Shown piece by piece: positions 1-12,030 of a stretch of DNA of 64,000 nt. The stretch is from contig MU405229.1 in the NCBI GenBank assembly GCA_022836615.1, positions 124,001 to 188,000 of the forward strand, given 5' to 3'. A program made the translations under genes and the position numbers. Source of the DNA: Annulohypoxylon bovei var. microspora (Eukaryota; Ascomycota; Sordariomycetes; Xylariales; Hypoxylaceae). Position 1 is the stretch's first letter. Every line of letters begins with the position of its first letter. The notes beneath the pieces are model-generated. The model did not search any database and was not told where the DNA came from. It worked only from the letters and a program-made list of their open reading frames with translations.

Positions 1-487
1 CCTGCTCAAAATTCCGAAGGCCACGTCAAAGGTTTCGGCTTGGTCTTCTATTAACTATCTCACGTCTGCAGAGTGGGTATAATGCAAATCATCGCGTAGT
101 GATTTGCTTCCACCCCCTTTTTCATTCAATTGGGCTCGGGCCCTAGTAGATCTCGCGAGAATTTCCGAAGTTGATTGTCGAACTGCATATCGCGACGCGG
201 CCAGTCGACAATGTGCAAAACAATAAGGAGAGGACGGCGTTGGAGGGTTTCATCGGTAAGATCTAAGCTGACGGTCACGCCCTATACTGTGACCCAATAT
301 GTTGTTCCATACACCTCAATACATAATAACGCCTGGGATCGTCGTGTCCGATCGATCATCCAATGACGAATGGCCACCATGAAACGCCGTCAATGCCGAT
401 GTGAATAAAAAGTGTTACAAAGCGGAAGTCGTTCATCGTGATATTTGCGATGGGAGGGTTTTCAAGCATTGGTAACCTAGAAAGGGG
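1..487. other. intergenic, left edge
   Basis: I see no supportable gene here. One short open frame (175-366, plus) has no recognisable motif and ordinary AT-rich composition. The segment is the 3' side of the WSC-protein gene that ends at 488. Confidence 0.5.
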
Positions 488-1439
488 TTAGACCTCGGAA
501 ATAGAAGGTGGTGGCACACTTGGATTACATACCCTCAGAATTCTCCGCGAATAATCTTGGTTGTCGGCGATGCTGCCATCGCTCATTCGTCGGTTCATAA
601 CAGGGTCGAGACGAGAGTCGGACATCGAGAGTCCACCGCTGCTAGAGGGAGGCTTGCCACCACTGATGAACGCGTTGACGGCGGCATTTCGTCGGTGCTC
701 CTCTTCGATCTCGGCGTTTCTCTTTCGGCGCATCCAGAAAAATCCTCCTCCGATTAGAGCTCCCACGGCAACGACACCAACAACAACGCCACCAGCAATG
801 CCCGCTACGTTCGGAGTCGACTTGTTGCTGTCAGGTTCAGACGAGGCCGTAATTGTCTCGATAGTATCTACCATAATAATTAGCACAAGATGATAGAATT
901 ATTCGAGAAATAGCAACTTACCGGAGGTGCTAGCTGGCGAAGAAGCCGAACTAGTCTTGGAGGAGGTGCTGGAGGAACTGGAAGAGCCCGCTTCTGATGC
1001 TTCGCCAACGGACACTCTCTTTCCGGTGTTGTAGACGGTGTAGGTGTCAAGGCCACCACCTATGAGAAGTTAGTCGCACATTCCTAGAGATAAAGATAGA
1101 AAAGAACGACGTACAGGCATCGTCGCCGAAACCAGGGCAAGGCTCGGTGCATTGGTCATCGTCTACGAGATCAGCCTTATTGGGATACTCATCACCACAC
1201 CAGCAATCGACCGAGTTAGAAGCACCCGCAACGTAGCCATTTGTGCGACACACTCCCGCGCATGCACCCTGTGAGTTGAAATCGTCCGTATTCTGATGCT
1301 TCATCGTTCCAACCGACTTGTAACAACCATGAACGGTGTCGGTACCAACTATCGGATCTGTTGCTGCCTTTTCCTTGGTGGCTGTGGATAGAGTGGCGAA
1401 AGCCAGAACGGCCGCAACGGTGAACTGACGGAGCGACAT
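488..1439 (-). CDS. WSC-domain cell-surface protein, single-pass membrane
   Basis: Predicted type I membrane protein of 280 residues, likely a cell-wall sensor or anchor at the plasma membrane. Exons 1115-1439, 922-1059 and 488-867 join in frame with introns of 55 and 54 bp (donors GTACGT and GTAAGT). The order is a signal peptide (about 1-20), an eight-Cys WSC domain (about 37-120, with GCYKS, CWCGDEY, CPGFGDDACGG and a terminal TYTVYN), a Ser/Thr-rich linker (about 128-155), a Gly/Val-rich membrane helix (about 174-199) followed by the stop-transfer MRRKR, and a cytoplasmic tail of about 80 residues. The ATG at 1437-1439 is chosen because it starts the signal peptide; the in-frame upstream TTG is not credible. 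WSC domains bind glycans, and yeast Wsc sensors feed Rho1/PKC signalling. The tail here is short, so whether it signals or only anchors is open. Confidence 0.88.
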
Positions 1440-4400
1440 GGTGATAATGTTCAAGGGGTATCCGCAAGAACTTAGTCGAAAATTATTTTAGTTAATACAA
1501 TGGAGCCAAGAGTCCAATTCTCTCAACCCGATCAACGACTAGAGAGAATGAGAATCAAGTAATAGCTTGGTTTCAATCTCCTCTAGGGAGTGAGCCGTAA
1601 GATTTCCTTATCGTATCGTATTTGGTAGTATCTCGGTTTTCATCGACCAACACGGCTTCGGGAGTTAGAAACTGATGATCACGCGGTTCAATTCATATAA
1701 ATGAAGACCAGGCGTTCCTTTGACTATTGTTTCTTGTTGGTTATCTCCAATAGTATTAACCGATATACCTTCCTTCTTTCCGCCCTTTGGACTGGCGAAT
1801 ATGACGAGTAGGTAAAAGGAACGTGATAAAAACAATAGGGCGCTAAATCAATAATCTTTGTTAGAGTTCGTTGTTCATAGAATTGCCGCCCGCCTAACCT
1901 CCTTTGTACAATTCTCGGGAGGTTAAGTATTACGTCTAGTAGTCGAAGTGAGGATAGGAAATATTCTCGGCAATGTAGTACACATGAGTCGATCGAAGTG
2001 CGTCGGAAGTGGGTGATGACGATGATGTTGATTGATGTTGATTGATGTTGTTGATGCTTAATGTTGACGGAAGGAAATAGTGTATTTGATTATGCTCACC
2101 CTTTTTTTTTCTGAAGTTGACGAGGTCAATACCACTAATGATGATGACCTATTGGAAAGGACCTAAGTAATGGAAGGTGTTTGTGTGATGGTGATGAGAG
2201 GGGGGAAAGAACAAAACCACGAAATTCAGAAGAGGAAAAACGAGAGACACGTCGAGATCAGACGAGGAGGGAAACGAGTGGACTGACTGGGCCTGAGTAA
2301 CTGAAGGAGTGTGGGAATGGAGAATGTTTTTGCTAGATGGGCAAGAGATGGGCAGGTCGGGGGGGGGTTAGGTCGGGAAGGGGAAAAAAGGGAGAGGGAA
2401 AGAGGAGAGACACGAGATGCAAAGGTGACTTTGGGTCTTAGGTTGAGTTTGCGAGAAACACAGACGCTCCAGAACCTGGCTGTTGTACCCCGGTCAAATG
2501 CTCAAAAAAGACGTTCCCACTTGCCTGTATTTGGTATCTTCGGGTAGTACTTGCAGTATTTGCGGTACATCCGCACTGGGTGATCTGTAGGTGATTCGTT
2601 AGGTGATTGGACCGATGACTGGCTGATGACTTGTTAGTGGTTACATCCAGCGCCGTAGCTTAGGTCGTAGTGGTGTCTATTGTACCTAACAAGTTTCTGG
2701 GCAATTGCTAGCAGCCGGCCACCTACAGCCAGCAGTTAAGTCGGGGTGGATATATGGGTATAAAGATAAGTGGGGAATTAATTCGATAGGCGGCGTGTTC
2801 CTCACGCTCCTTACTCAAATGAGAATGACAAGCGAGAGGATGGGAAATTGCTTCGGACTAGGGGGGAAGGGGGATTGAATTGTCTAAGTAGGCAGGACCG
2901 TGTGTATTCCTGTTACACATGCACAGTAATACTAAGGTACATACACTTTGTACCTTTTAGAGATCGACCAGCCTTAATGGATGGGTACAGTTCAATTTGC
3001 CCTAGGGAGTCGCACAATTATCTTCATCTAACCACTTCTTTTTTTCTGACCTTTATGTGAAATGCAAATAGCTTTTATCTCTAGCCTTCTATTCCCCGCC
3101 TATGGGACTGCGCAGCTTCGCTAACTTCGTTGGACCTCTTAAATTCCCCTGGGACCTTGCAGTAGGTACATAGTAGTTTAATCCGTCCAACTTTAGTATT
3201 TTAGTAGCTGTCGCGAACCCTTGTAGCCTTCCCGAGAATTAACATGCGCCAATTAATGGCTCGAAATCGTTTAATCTGACTCCACTGCCCGTACTTGATT
3301 GGTCGTTCAATCAAAAGAAAGGAGATGGAGTTCCGTACTACTTTGTCGCTCATTCCCTTTTATGACAATATACATAGCAATATGTACATATTTCCTCCGC
3401 AATGTTTGCACAACACTAGCAGCAACGTGCGCCAGGTTTATCCACGCATAAATGATTCCACCGTTCGAAGCAAGCGGGCGCTAGACCTGACGTGTTCCTG
3501 ATGTTCCTTATGTTCCTGGCAGCCTGGATTTTTCCCCAGCGCACTTTCGGCGTTGTTTACGCCTTAGGAAGCGCTAAACTTGCTAACTTTCCTATCATCA
3601 TCACCTGCAATTACCACTTTCGTATAGCCCTGGAGCACATACGTACCTTCTTTTATACTGCCTCGCTGCCCAGTTATTCAACTTATTTTATAATCTGTGC
3701 AACGCCAAACCAATTATGTAGCAAGTTGTGCACACTATAGTTTAGAGTTACTGCATCTAGTGCATTCTAGGTTTTATGAATAGACCGAGATGTCTAGATG
3801 TTTGCTGGGAATATTTTATCGTCTCAAACTTTTCTCCATCATTATCCCGACAACTCCGCCACCGATCACTATTCGCTTTCATTCTCTCCTCACCCCATGT
3901 AATTAAAAAAGGTTTTAACAAGATGTTTATCTATACCTAGCCCTCTCATCATCAACCTCCAGCTTCAACTTAAATTGGCTGCAACCATTCGCTACAAATA
4001 CAGATGCGAACGGTTCTTGGGTTATGACGACTTTACAGCATCAACCCTATTTCGTAGTGTTGGATCTACAGATTGACATTGCGACGTGACCTCTTTATGC
4101 ACGATGGGTATCAAGAGACCTAGTGGCTTGCCAAGCAACCAAGTCGCCAAGATGCCAAGCGAGACTCGAAACAAGAAACACGGCAGCAAACTGTCACAGC
4201 CGTCGGTAGTATACTGTGAGGGAACTAGAAGGCGTACACGAAGCCGACGGACTACTTCAAATGCTTCCACAACGAAGTTTTCTGGTGATAGCGTTACTCT
4301 CGGCACTTCTGGCTTCTTACTATGCATACATTACATCATCGGCCCAAGTTGTCCAGATGTCCATATTGTCCGACTGGAATACGACCAGGTCCAAGTTGAC

Positions 4401-6019
4401 GCAAACATCAACTATTAAAGACAATTCGAACGATTTGGGTTTTACATATTCAGTTCAAGAATACACAACCCACGCAGTCGTTGTCTTTCTACTACTTCTG
4501 TTTCCTCATCTAGAATGCAGCGCCGAAAGCTATACTGATACCGTTAAAAAGCAAGTTTTCATCCTGCCCTGATGGCTTGCATAATGCATGAGCGAGGCTG
4601 AGGCTTTGCATTCCACGGCGTTATCCGCGCTTTAAGTTGTTCTTGCGGCGCTATATGAACCCCTCTCGCGTAACTCATTGGTTCTTCGCTCGTGTTCGGT
4701 ACTTTGAACCTTGAAATATCGGGCATTTTCTTGGAATTAGATTTATTCTCGGGCCATATTCCACTGAAATCTCAGGTTTCGTACAGCTACATACGTCAAG
4801 CACGCCAGCTGAAGCTGCAACTCCTTTTTCATTTCAAGCTTCAAATGTTGCACACCTCATCGTCTTGACCGGAATCCACGATCGATTATCCGGCAGGTAA
4901 TAGGATCTTGCATCTACCTATATAGGTAGGTCGATAGGTTTTAGCATGTTGCTGACTTTAACTCGATGATTTTATATCTAGTTGAAACAAATCACCAATC
5001 TAGCCAACAAGACGTTTCAAAGCAGCATCCTCATTTTTCCATACATTCCCAAGTTGGTTCAAGTTGGTTCAAGTTAGCATGCTTATTACTAGCACAACTT
5101 CTACATTCAACAACATACACCTTAAAATAGACGCGAACACCAGATCCATAGATTCACAAGTCTACCAACCCACACTGTCTACACCATGCCCAAAACGTAC
5201 ACTAGCTAGATTTGACAAATCTCGATGGGGCTGACCGAAGTCGCGGTCCCCTACCTAGTAGCAAGCGAAATGTGAGATAACGTAATCTTCATAAACATCT
5301 GCATTCATCGAATATCTATGCAGATGCAGGCGTCAGCGCTTCCTTTGAAATCTTCATATTCTCCGGCTGGCAAGCCCCCCATCACTGGAAGTCAACTTCC
5401 GGTCATGTCATCTAGCTAGCCAGCATCGCCTACCTACCCGTTCATCCACTATTTCTTGCATATTCCAATATCTTCGTCGTGCCATCTTCAAATGAAGTTT
5501 GGGAATCGGATATCGACGTGGCGCGCCAGCCGCTGCCAAGATCATCCGTTCTAACGGGTCATCCGGTATTGTTTCCCTCAGCACTGGAATCATCGGATCG
5601 AAATTACGAGGCTTGCCAAGACAGCCTAGAAGCGAGACTGCCCGATTCTACAGAGGTATCCATCTGTACTACTTATGTACGGTGAGCACTGCGCTGTTCT
5701 AGGTGTACAGTGAAATTTTCTTCATTCGTACCTGTGCAAAGCATATGTCACAAGGAAATTCAATGTTCCGGCTTACTCGAGGTTGAGATCACTCCGAGAT
5801 TCAATATTGAACAGTCAGCATCAGCATACGACAATTATTAAATTGTCGGGATTGATTCGCAACATTGCGCAGTTCGTATCCACAGCCTAAGCACTAGCTG
5901 ACTACCTACCTAGGGAGTCAATTAGTAACAAGACAACAACCTCATGATATTTGCGCAGGGTTTACGAGATAACGAATCAAGCCAGTCAAGTATGATTTAT
6001 GGTGTAGATTAGCTGCGGT
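1440..6019. other. long intergenic region upstream of the WSC gene
   Basis: No convincing coding gene in 4.6 kb. It holds a GATGTTGATT microsatellite (2022-2070), a T run near 2100, and a purine-rich stretch (about 2190-2420) that reads as a pyrimidine tract on the WSC gene's sense strand, as is common in fungal promoters. Around 5050 a nine-base unit (CAAGTTGGTT-like) is repeated. The frame at 4216-4572 has a hydrophobic start but only a GTG initiator and no family resemblance. Confidence 0.5.
2022..2070. repeat. GATGTTGATT microsatellite
   Basis: Imperfect tandem copies of GATGTTGATT, degrading to GTTGATGCTTAATGTTGA. It lies about 600 bp upstream of the WSC gene start. Confidence 0.7.
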
Positions 6020-6773
6020 TCACAGATCTTTAACAGGAGCACCGCCTTCTTTACCACCACTCCCATACGTCGGACGCGGTTCTTTCCCAGCTCCTTTATC
6101 AGCCTCGAATTCCTTTACCTCCGGGCTATCCATATATCTAACGACGTTATCCGCCTGCCACTTCTTAAATGTCGCTCCGAGTCCTTCATTCGAGTAGTCT
6201 TTGTCATTTGCCTGGTCTTTATGGTACTTGACGCGAATGAAGTCGCTATCAATCGTCGCCGGGTCGAGCGACAAGCTCACCAGAGCATTGATGACAGCCG
6301 TCTTGGGAATGATCTTGAACGTCCACGACTAGCAGCATCGATCAGCTTTATAGTTGCTCGCGCTTCGAAAGCCGACTCACCTCCTCGTGCCTAAACTAGA
6401 TCAAGTCCCGATCATTGGTCACGACCTAGTACCCCCGACTCTCGGCGCTCCGAAATAGCTTGGGCAGCGCGAACCACTGCCCCGCCATCTTGTACCGGTC
6501 GTCCGCGTACACGAACTGGTCGTTGTACACGCAGTCCGGCGCGTACCGCCGCACGCGAGCTACGGTTGGCTTCATCTCGTACAGGGCGATGATGTCGTCG
6601 ACGAGTGCCTGCCGCGGAGCCGAGAGCGGGTACGATTTCGACGGATTCGGCGTGTAGTCTCCCGTTGGGTGTGTCTGACGTACTTCGAAATGCTCGCCGG
6701 GTAGAGATGAGTCGGAGGGAAAGTGCGTTTTGGAGCTACCGGTTGGCAGCGGGATGGACTGTGACGATGCCAT
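6020..6773 (-). pseudogene. conserved NTF2/SnoaL-like fungal protein with two in-frame TAG codons
   Basis: Exons 6381-6773 and 6020-6328 join in frame over a 51-bp intron (GTGAGT...GCTAG) into 234 codons, but codons 116 (TAG, 6426-6428) and 126 (TAG, 6396-6398) are stops. Everything else looks conserved: a Ser/Pro-rich start, ALVDDIIALYEMKPTV, RYAPDCVYNDQF, AGQWFALPKLF, then after the stops WTFKIIPKTAVINALVSLSLD and a lysine-rich tail. I recognise this as a widespread uncharacterised fungal NTF2-like family (nuclear transport factor 2 fold, often a small-ligand pocket). From memory, relatives carry Gln at both stop positions (GYQ and LIQF); this is unverified. CAG to TAG would explain both stops by one C-to-T change each. 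Alternatives are a 115-residue truncated product, or restoration of the message by UAG-to-UGG A-to-I editing known in Sordariomycetes. Start ATG at 6771-6773. Confidence 0.7.
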
Positions 6774-7932
6774 TTTCCTAGTAGATGATAGTTGGTGAAG
6801 CTTCGTAGACGAGATTAGGTAGATCGAGCAAACCGATTGAGAAAATATGGTAAGTCGCGTAGAGATGGGAATACAGAAGCTACTTCGCATCGCTCGTAGG
6901 CGTTTTCTATCCTACCCAGTCGACATAGTTATAAGCCCAGGCTAGATGGCCATGATTTTGTAGAAGTTGAACGCTATCTCTTCGCAACGATGAGTATGAC
7001 GTTGTAGTTTCAGATGGATGACAAGCAGACTCGTAGAAGCGTAATTTAACTACCTCACATAAAATTGAATTTGGAATATTATTTGTTTTTATGTCCAAAT
7101 GATATATTGACGTTATTGAGTTCAATTGATGGTCGTGTTTAGCTAGATAATGATTCATGGAGGCTTCAGGCTACATCATCAGCTTATCATTGGCCCCTTT
7201 TTTCGGCTGATTCATCATTGTCTTTGTTTACTTGTTGCTTCTCACGTATTACCTATATAGGAGTGAGGTATATAAGGATCGTTAAACAATTATTTTATAA
7301 TAGATAATAGTAGGAAACAATTGACTCATATTTATTATCGAAGAAACCAGATGTTATGAGCTTAGAGGATTTCAACATCAAATGTGAAATGTATGATATT
7401 CTACCTACTCTAGTTATCACCATCACTATTATCCAACTAATGCCAAACTCAATCTTAATGTTTTTTTATAACAGTCCTTAGTATAGCATCTTCGATAGAT
7501 TTCAAGGTAATAAATATCAGTTACAACGTATTTCTAGATAGTTACTCTTAAAATTTAAAGACAGCGAGTGCCAAAAAACTAATGTCAAAACCAAGCACTA
7601 TTATCATTGTTTATCTTGAAAACAACATATATTTCCACTTAGATCATTATATAGGTAACTTAGAGTTGTTTAATACCTTTCACGTAAAGGAAGAATTAAT
7701 ACAGGTGCTTGTAATTACAATCTTGGAAGCTGAGGTATGAGAAGGAATATCATCGCCTTAATTAACCTTGTTAAAATCGTGATTAATTAAAAACATGTCC
7801 ATTTGAATCATCTGCTATATAAGGGAGACGCCTAATAAGTGTGTAATCAACCTAAACTTGCCTAAAATCTTAAGGGAGCTATAATGACATTAAATATCAT
7901 AGGTTTTCATTTCAAAGCAGTCGTCCATTGCC
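6774..7932. other. AT-rich intergenic
   Basis: Strongly AT-rich, with no gene I can support. It holds short simple runs only. A minus frame at 6907-7158 has no recognisable content. Confidence 0.5.
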
Positions 7933-8385
7933 TTAACAAAGAGTTAACCAAGCATCCTCTGAAGTTTGACAGTCCGGTTGAACTGGCCACTCACAGGAAA
8001 TTGATCCAGGTGGGCAGTCAAGGATACACTGACCAGCGATTTCAGCATGGCGCTGAATACCAACGAACGGGTCGCCGTCAAGAGCCGACAGGTCGAACCA
8101 AGAATGTCCAGACTGAAGCGCGAGCTCCATCTGGAATGGCTGGGTAAGACCTGTGTTGTTAGAACACTTCAACACGCTTCCAATATTGTCGTCGTCCGCT
8201 GGGAGAGGCGACTGATACGTACCACCGCCGCCATTGACTTTAACTGCCGGGCTTGAAGCCCCGTCGTTCTTGGCTGCGCCGCAAAAGATGTCAAACCCGC
8301 AGTTGTTGAGAACGTTTAGGTTACTTCCCAGGGCTGATGGGGCTGCCACAAGGACAACGACACTGGACTTGAGAATGTTAAACAT
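7933..8385 (-). CDS. small secreted BYS1/thaumatin-like protein
   Basis: Single-exon, 150 residues, likely secreted. An N-terminal hydrophobic signal (about 1-20, ending SALGS) is followed by LNVLNNCGFDIFCG, which resembles the opening of BYS1 and thaumatin-like proteins (N-N-C then aromatic strand). A Gly-rich stretch GGGGTY and a segment FDLSALDGDPFVG follow, the latter matching the family's D-(I/L)-S-x(2)-D-G-x-P-F pattern. There are eight Cys in the mature part including CILDCPPGSISC, fitting disulfides. BYS1-type proteins are small fungal surface or effector-like proteins of unknown biochemical role. The start ATG at 8383-8385 gives the signal peptide directly. It stands alone in an AT-rich region. 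Confidence 0.75.
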   Translation of the reverse strand: MFNILKSSVVVLVAAPSALGSNLNVLNNCGFDIFCGAAKNDGASSPAVKVNGGGGTYQSPLPADDDNIGSVLKCSNNTGLTQPFQMELALQSGHSWFDLSALDGDPFVGIQRHAEIAGQCILDCPPGSISCEWPVQPDCQTSEDAWLTLC

Positions 8386-9419
8386 GTCTGAGATATGCGA
8401 GTTGCGGACTTACCTAGTTAGTAAGATTCGGCGTTGATAGTGAGTGACTCGGAAAGCAGCGACAAATTCCTCTTGAGATGAAAAGCTGTATTTAGAATAT
8501 GATGATAGAAAAGAAGATGGTGGTTGGTAGGTTGTTATCATCGCGAATAAACTTTACCAATGATATACACATGCCAGCCTTTTACCCATCTACACATTAT
8601 TTAATAGGACCTCATAGCAACGAAACTCTCTAATTATCGAGCCCTTCAATCCTATTTTCATCTAAGACTTTGTTTAGGGATATGAGTTAACCATGTTACA
8701 ACCCCTAAACATACTATACTAGATCTTATGTAGTGTATACTACTTGCGTGTAATTTCTATTCGAAATGTGATGAAAGAACCAACCCTTTATCATATGAAG
8801 AGCCCCTTTATCCTTAAGTCATATGACTTTTATTACCTCTTAACTTAATTATAGCTCTGCTTTATATTTTACAGTAGGCAATGTAAATTATTGACGCTGT
8901 AGTGGAGGATGCAGATGGCAGGCGTAATTGTGGCAGCTAGTCATATGGCAATGATGTAGCCGATTACTAACCGGGTAGCATTGTTGTCAAGAAAAGGGGT
9001 ATCACGTGATCAGAGGATGGCTCGGATAACAAGGTCTTTTTTAAAATTGAATCCCCCTTTATTCTTTCAATTTCACCATAAAGATTTTCATCATTCAATC
9101 ACTCCGATCCTTCGCACCCGCTAAAGCCATTGATCTTAGCTACGGATCCGAACGCATTCCCGATGCATTTCCGCTGCCAAATGCCGCCGCTGAAGCTAAC
9201 TAGTAGTCTATACGAATCTTGACAGTGAAGTAGATAAATAATCGCAAAGTCGAGCCCATTTATGGAACCAACTCCGTCAAATACACTCTTAGTATCTTGT
9301 GCTATCGCAAAAAAAGCACGGCTACATTTATTCGAAGATAAAACAAGCAAATATCTAATAAAAATACATCTGGTCGAAGCTTAATATATGCCACTAATGT
9401 CATCGGCCCATTGCAGATG
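8386..9419. other. AT-rich intergenic
   Basis: Between two genes transcribed leftward. I see no gene. The short minus frame at 9099-9350 has no recognisable motif. Confidence 0.5.
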
Positions 9420-11136
9420 TCAGGACTGGAATATTTTCCCATCCTCAGGCAAAGCCAACTTCACTAGGTATTGTTCCATCGCCGCCGCAATCTCGCCACC
9501 TACGGTATCCGGCTGTTCGTAAACGGCGTGTCCCGTCATGTTCTTCGCGATCATAACGGTGCGGTCCCTGCCGATCTCCTCCCTCAGCTGCGTGCCCCAC
9601 GCGAGCGACGTCGCCGGATCGCGCAGAGAGTCGACCATCAAAATCGTGGGCAGCTTGGGCGTCCTGGGGATCGAAATTCTGTGAGGTGGGTTTCGAGTAG
9701 GGGCTGGCCAGCCGATGCAGTTGACTTGAAACAGACGGTACGTAGGGGAAAAGCCCATCATCAGGGGCGTCTGGGTCAGCGCTAGCGTGTGCTTCAACTT
9801 GATATCTACGGCCGACTGGTCGTTGTGGTACCAGTCCTGGCAGACGATAGCAAGGTTTGAGTAGGCCGCCGAGTTGTTATAGGCGTTGCGGATCGCCGAT
9901 GGAAAGCTTAACAGTGTAGTGTACTCGGAAAAGACGCTCGCGTCGTACTGATCGAGAGCATGGCCGATTGCCTCGGCTAGGTAGGGGAAAGTGCCGTTGG
10001 TGTAGAGAAGACCTAGGGCATGCGAGCGGACCTCATCGACGGTCATATCTGCGACTGGACACAGCTTGGTGTTGTTGCACGAAAGGGGCTTCTCTTGAAT
10101 CCGAGCCATGAGGTCCATCCAGATCTCTTCTAACGACTTTGCCGAGTCGTAGTGCGCCATGGGGCAGCCTGTTGCATTTTGGAGCGCGCACCAGGACAGA
10201 AAGCCCTTGAATGCGACATCGACGGCTGAGGCACCTATGGCGAATGTTGGTACCTCTGGTTGTGATAGAGAGACCACACCATCGATGATCATCGAGCGAA
10301 TGTTATTTGGGAAGAGTTCTGCGTATTGAGACCCGAGTAACGTGCCGTAAGAAACACCAAACCAATTCATTGGCTCACCACCTAGAGCGACCCGAACGGC
10401 CTCGTGATCTTTTGCTATGGTAATGGTGTCCATGTAATCAATGAGGGGAATACCTGTCCTGTCAAGGCAGCTTTGTCTAAGAGCATGATTTCGTTTGACT
10501 CGCGCGGCAAACTCGGCATCGGTCAAGGGGTATGCTGGCAGTCGTTGGTTGTAAAGGTCCGGATCACAATCTAAGGGATTGCTCAAGCCCGTACCTCGAA
10601 CATCTAGATATATCATTAGACAACTCTTACTGTCTAAGTAAATCATGCCGTTGAAACAGAGGTTGATAAACCATTATGATCCTGGCTGAAGGGAGTAAAA
10701 ATGAGGCAGACTGGAGAAATGACATACCGACACTAATTAGATCAAAGTGATCAAGGAGGTCTTCACCCCATCTGACTTCACCCGTTTCCACGTGGGCAAC
10801 CTTTAAAGTCCCCTGTATGCCGGGGCCTCCGGGCTGATAGAAGAGGTTGCCGATTCGGTTCTATATCTCAATAAGCTAAAATATGGAAAATATTGATATG
10901 GCGCATACCTCCGGCTTCCTTGCTGGAAGCTTCGCCAACGCGATATTGATGTTCCCTTTACGCGGGCTCTCCCAATCTAGCGGTACGGCAAGATAGCCGC
11001 ATCTCACTTTGGAACCTGGAGCGGTCAATTCGGTAGGACAATCTTTCCATAGGATGGACGAGTTGTACAATGGGTTCGCAACTAGTGGGGTCGAGAGCGC
11101 CGCCAATACGAGCAAGGCTCTTAAGTGTCGTGACAT
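9420..11136 (-). CDS. secreted alpha/beta-hydrolase, S33 tripeptidyl-aminopeptidase-like (TAP family)
   Basis: Exons 10909-11136, 10728-10860 and 9420-10603 (introns 48 and 124 bp) give 514 residues. A signal peptide (about 1-20) precedes the Ser-hydrolase fold. YQPGGPGIQG supplies the oxyanion-hole strand loop. FDLISVDVRGTGLS spans the second splice junction and confirms it. The nucleophile elbow is GVSYG with Ser at about 205, the acid Asp at about 449 (SLRDPATSLAWG), and the base His at about 479 (MTGHAVYE). The C-terminal part matches the TAP-like domain that accompanies S33 proline-type or tripeptidyl aminopeptidases. It would cleave short peptides or esters outside the cell or in the vacuole; the substrate cannot be read from sequence. 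The triad looks complete, so the gene is probably functional. Confidence 0.87.
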
Positions 11137-12030
11137 TTTGGGCAGAACTCGAAATGAGTCACAACGAGGACTACAAATATCAACAAATGTAAAAAGTATT
11201 ATAATATGAACCGAGCCAAGATGAGCTGGTGCGGAACATCCAAGATAGGTGAGATAGAGTAGACATCTTATACAAAATCCAGCCTACCCTCACGGCGCCT
11301 CCCCTGATTTGATACCTTTCTAATTCAGGGCATCGATGTTCTGGAAGAATTTGTAGTAAGTTACATTCAGTAGAATATCTTACTGTGGTTTCTATGTTAA
11401 CCTCGTTTAAAGACTCGGGGACCCTCATCTATGCGCGCTAGGTTACTAAAAGAGGATTATAAACGCGGTCCAGATACCACGGAGATGGAACTGGGGTATA
11501 GAAATCGACCGCAGGGCTGAGCTGGTATGCATACACGGTGATCTACCGAACGTAACCCGCTTGTTAGTATGAGTTGATCATAGTAGTGAGGCTGATCTTC
11601 CAGATTAGTATATATGCCGCGATGACTTTATCTTATTGGTTGTTCTATGGAAGACCTGCTATAAAATTAATGATAACTACCTCTTGATGGATTCTTGGCG
11701 CGTGTTGGAGTAGTTAGTGTATGTTCAATGGAAAATTAGTATTGGGAATTGAATGGGCCATCCTCAACTCGGACCCATGACGTGAATTGATGATTTTAAA
11801 TTACTGGGTGAGGAAATATTTCAAGAAAAACGATAGAGTTGAGAATCAGATAATATCATGGATACTTAAGAGACCCTTGCGTATCGATAAATGCACCTGT
11901 GCCACACCCTTGAGGTGTGGCTCGGGTGGCTTGTGGGTGGCTTGTGCAATTACGTCAACGGTTTGTACGAGGCGTATGTAAACTTGTACGGAGCTACAAC
12001 GATCGTACGTAGTACAAACCACCATCCTCA
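11137..12030. other. intergenic between the peptidase and the pseudogene patch
   Basis: No gene seen. Small frames at 11180-11428 and around 11790-12030 lack family motifs. Confidence 0.5.

Noticed and set aside
4216..4572. 118-codon plus frame with hydrophobic N-terminal part
   Set aside because: Begins at GTG, has no family resemblance and is overlapped by equally long frames in other phases.
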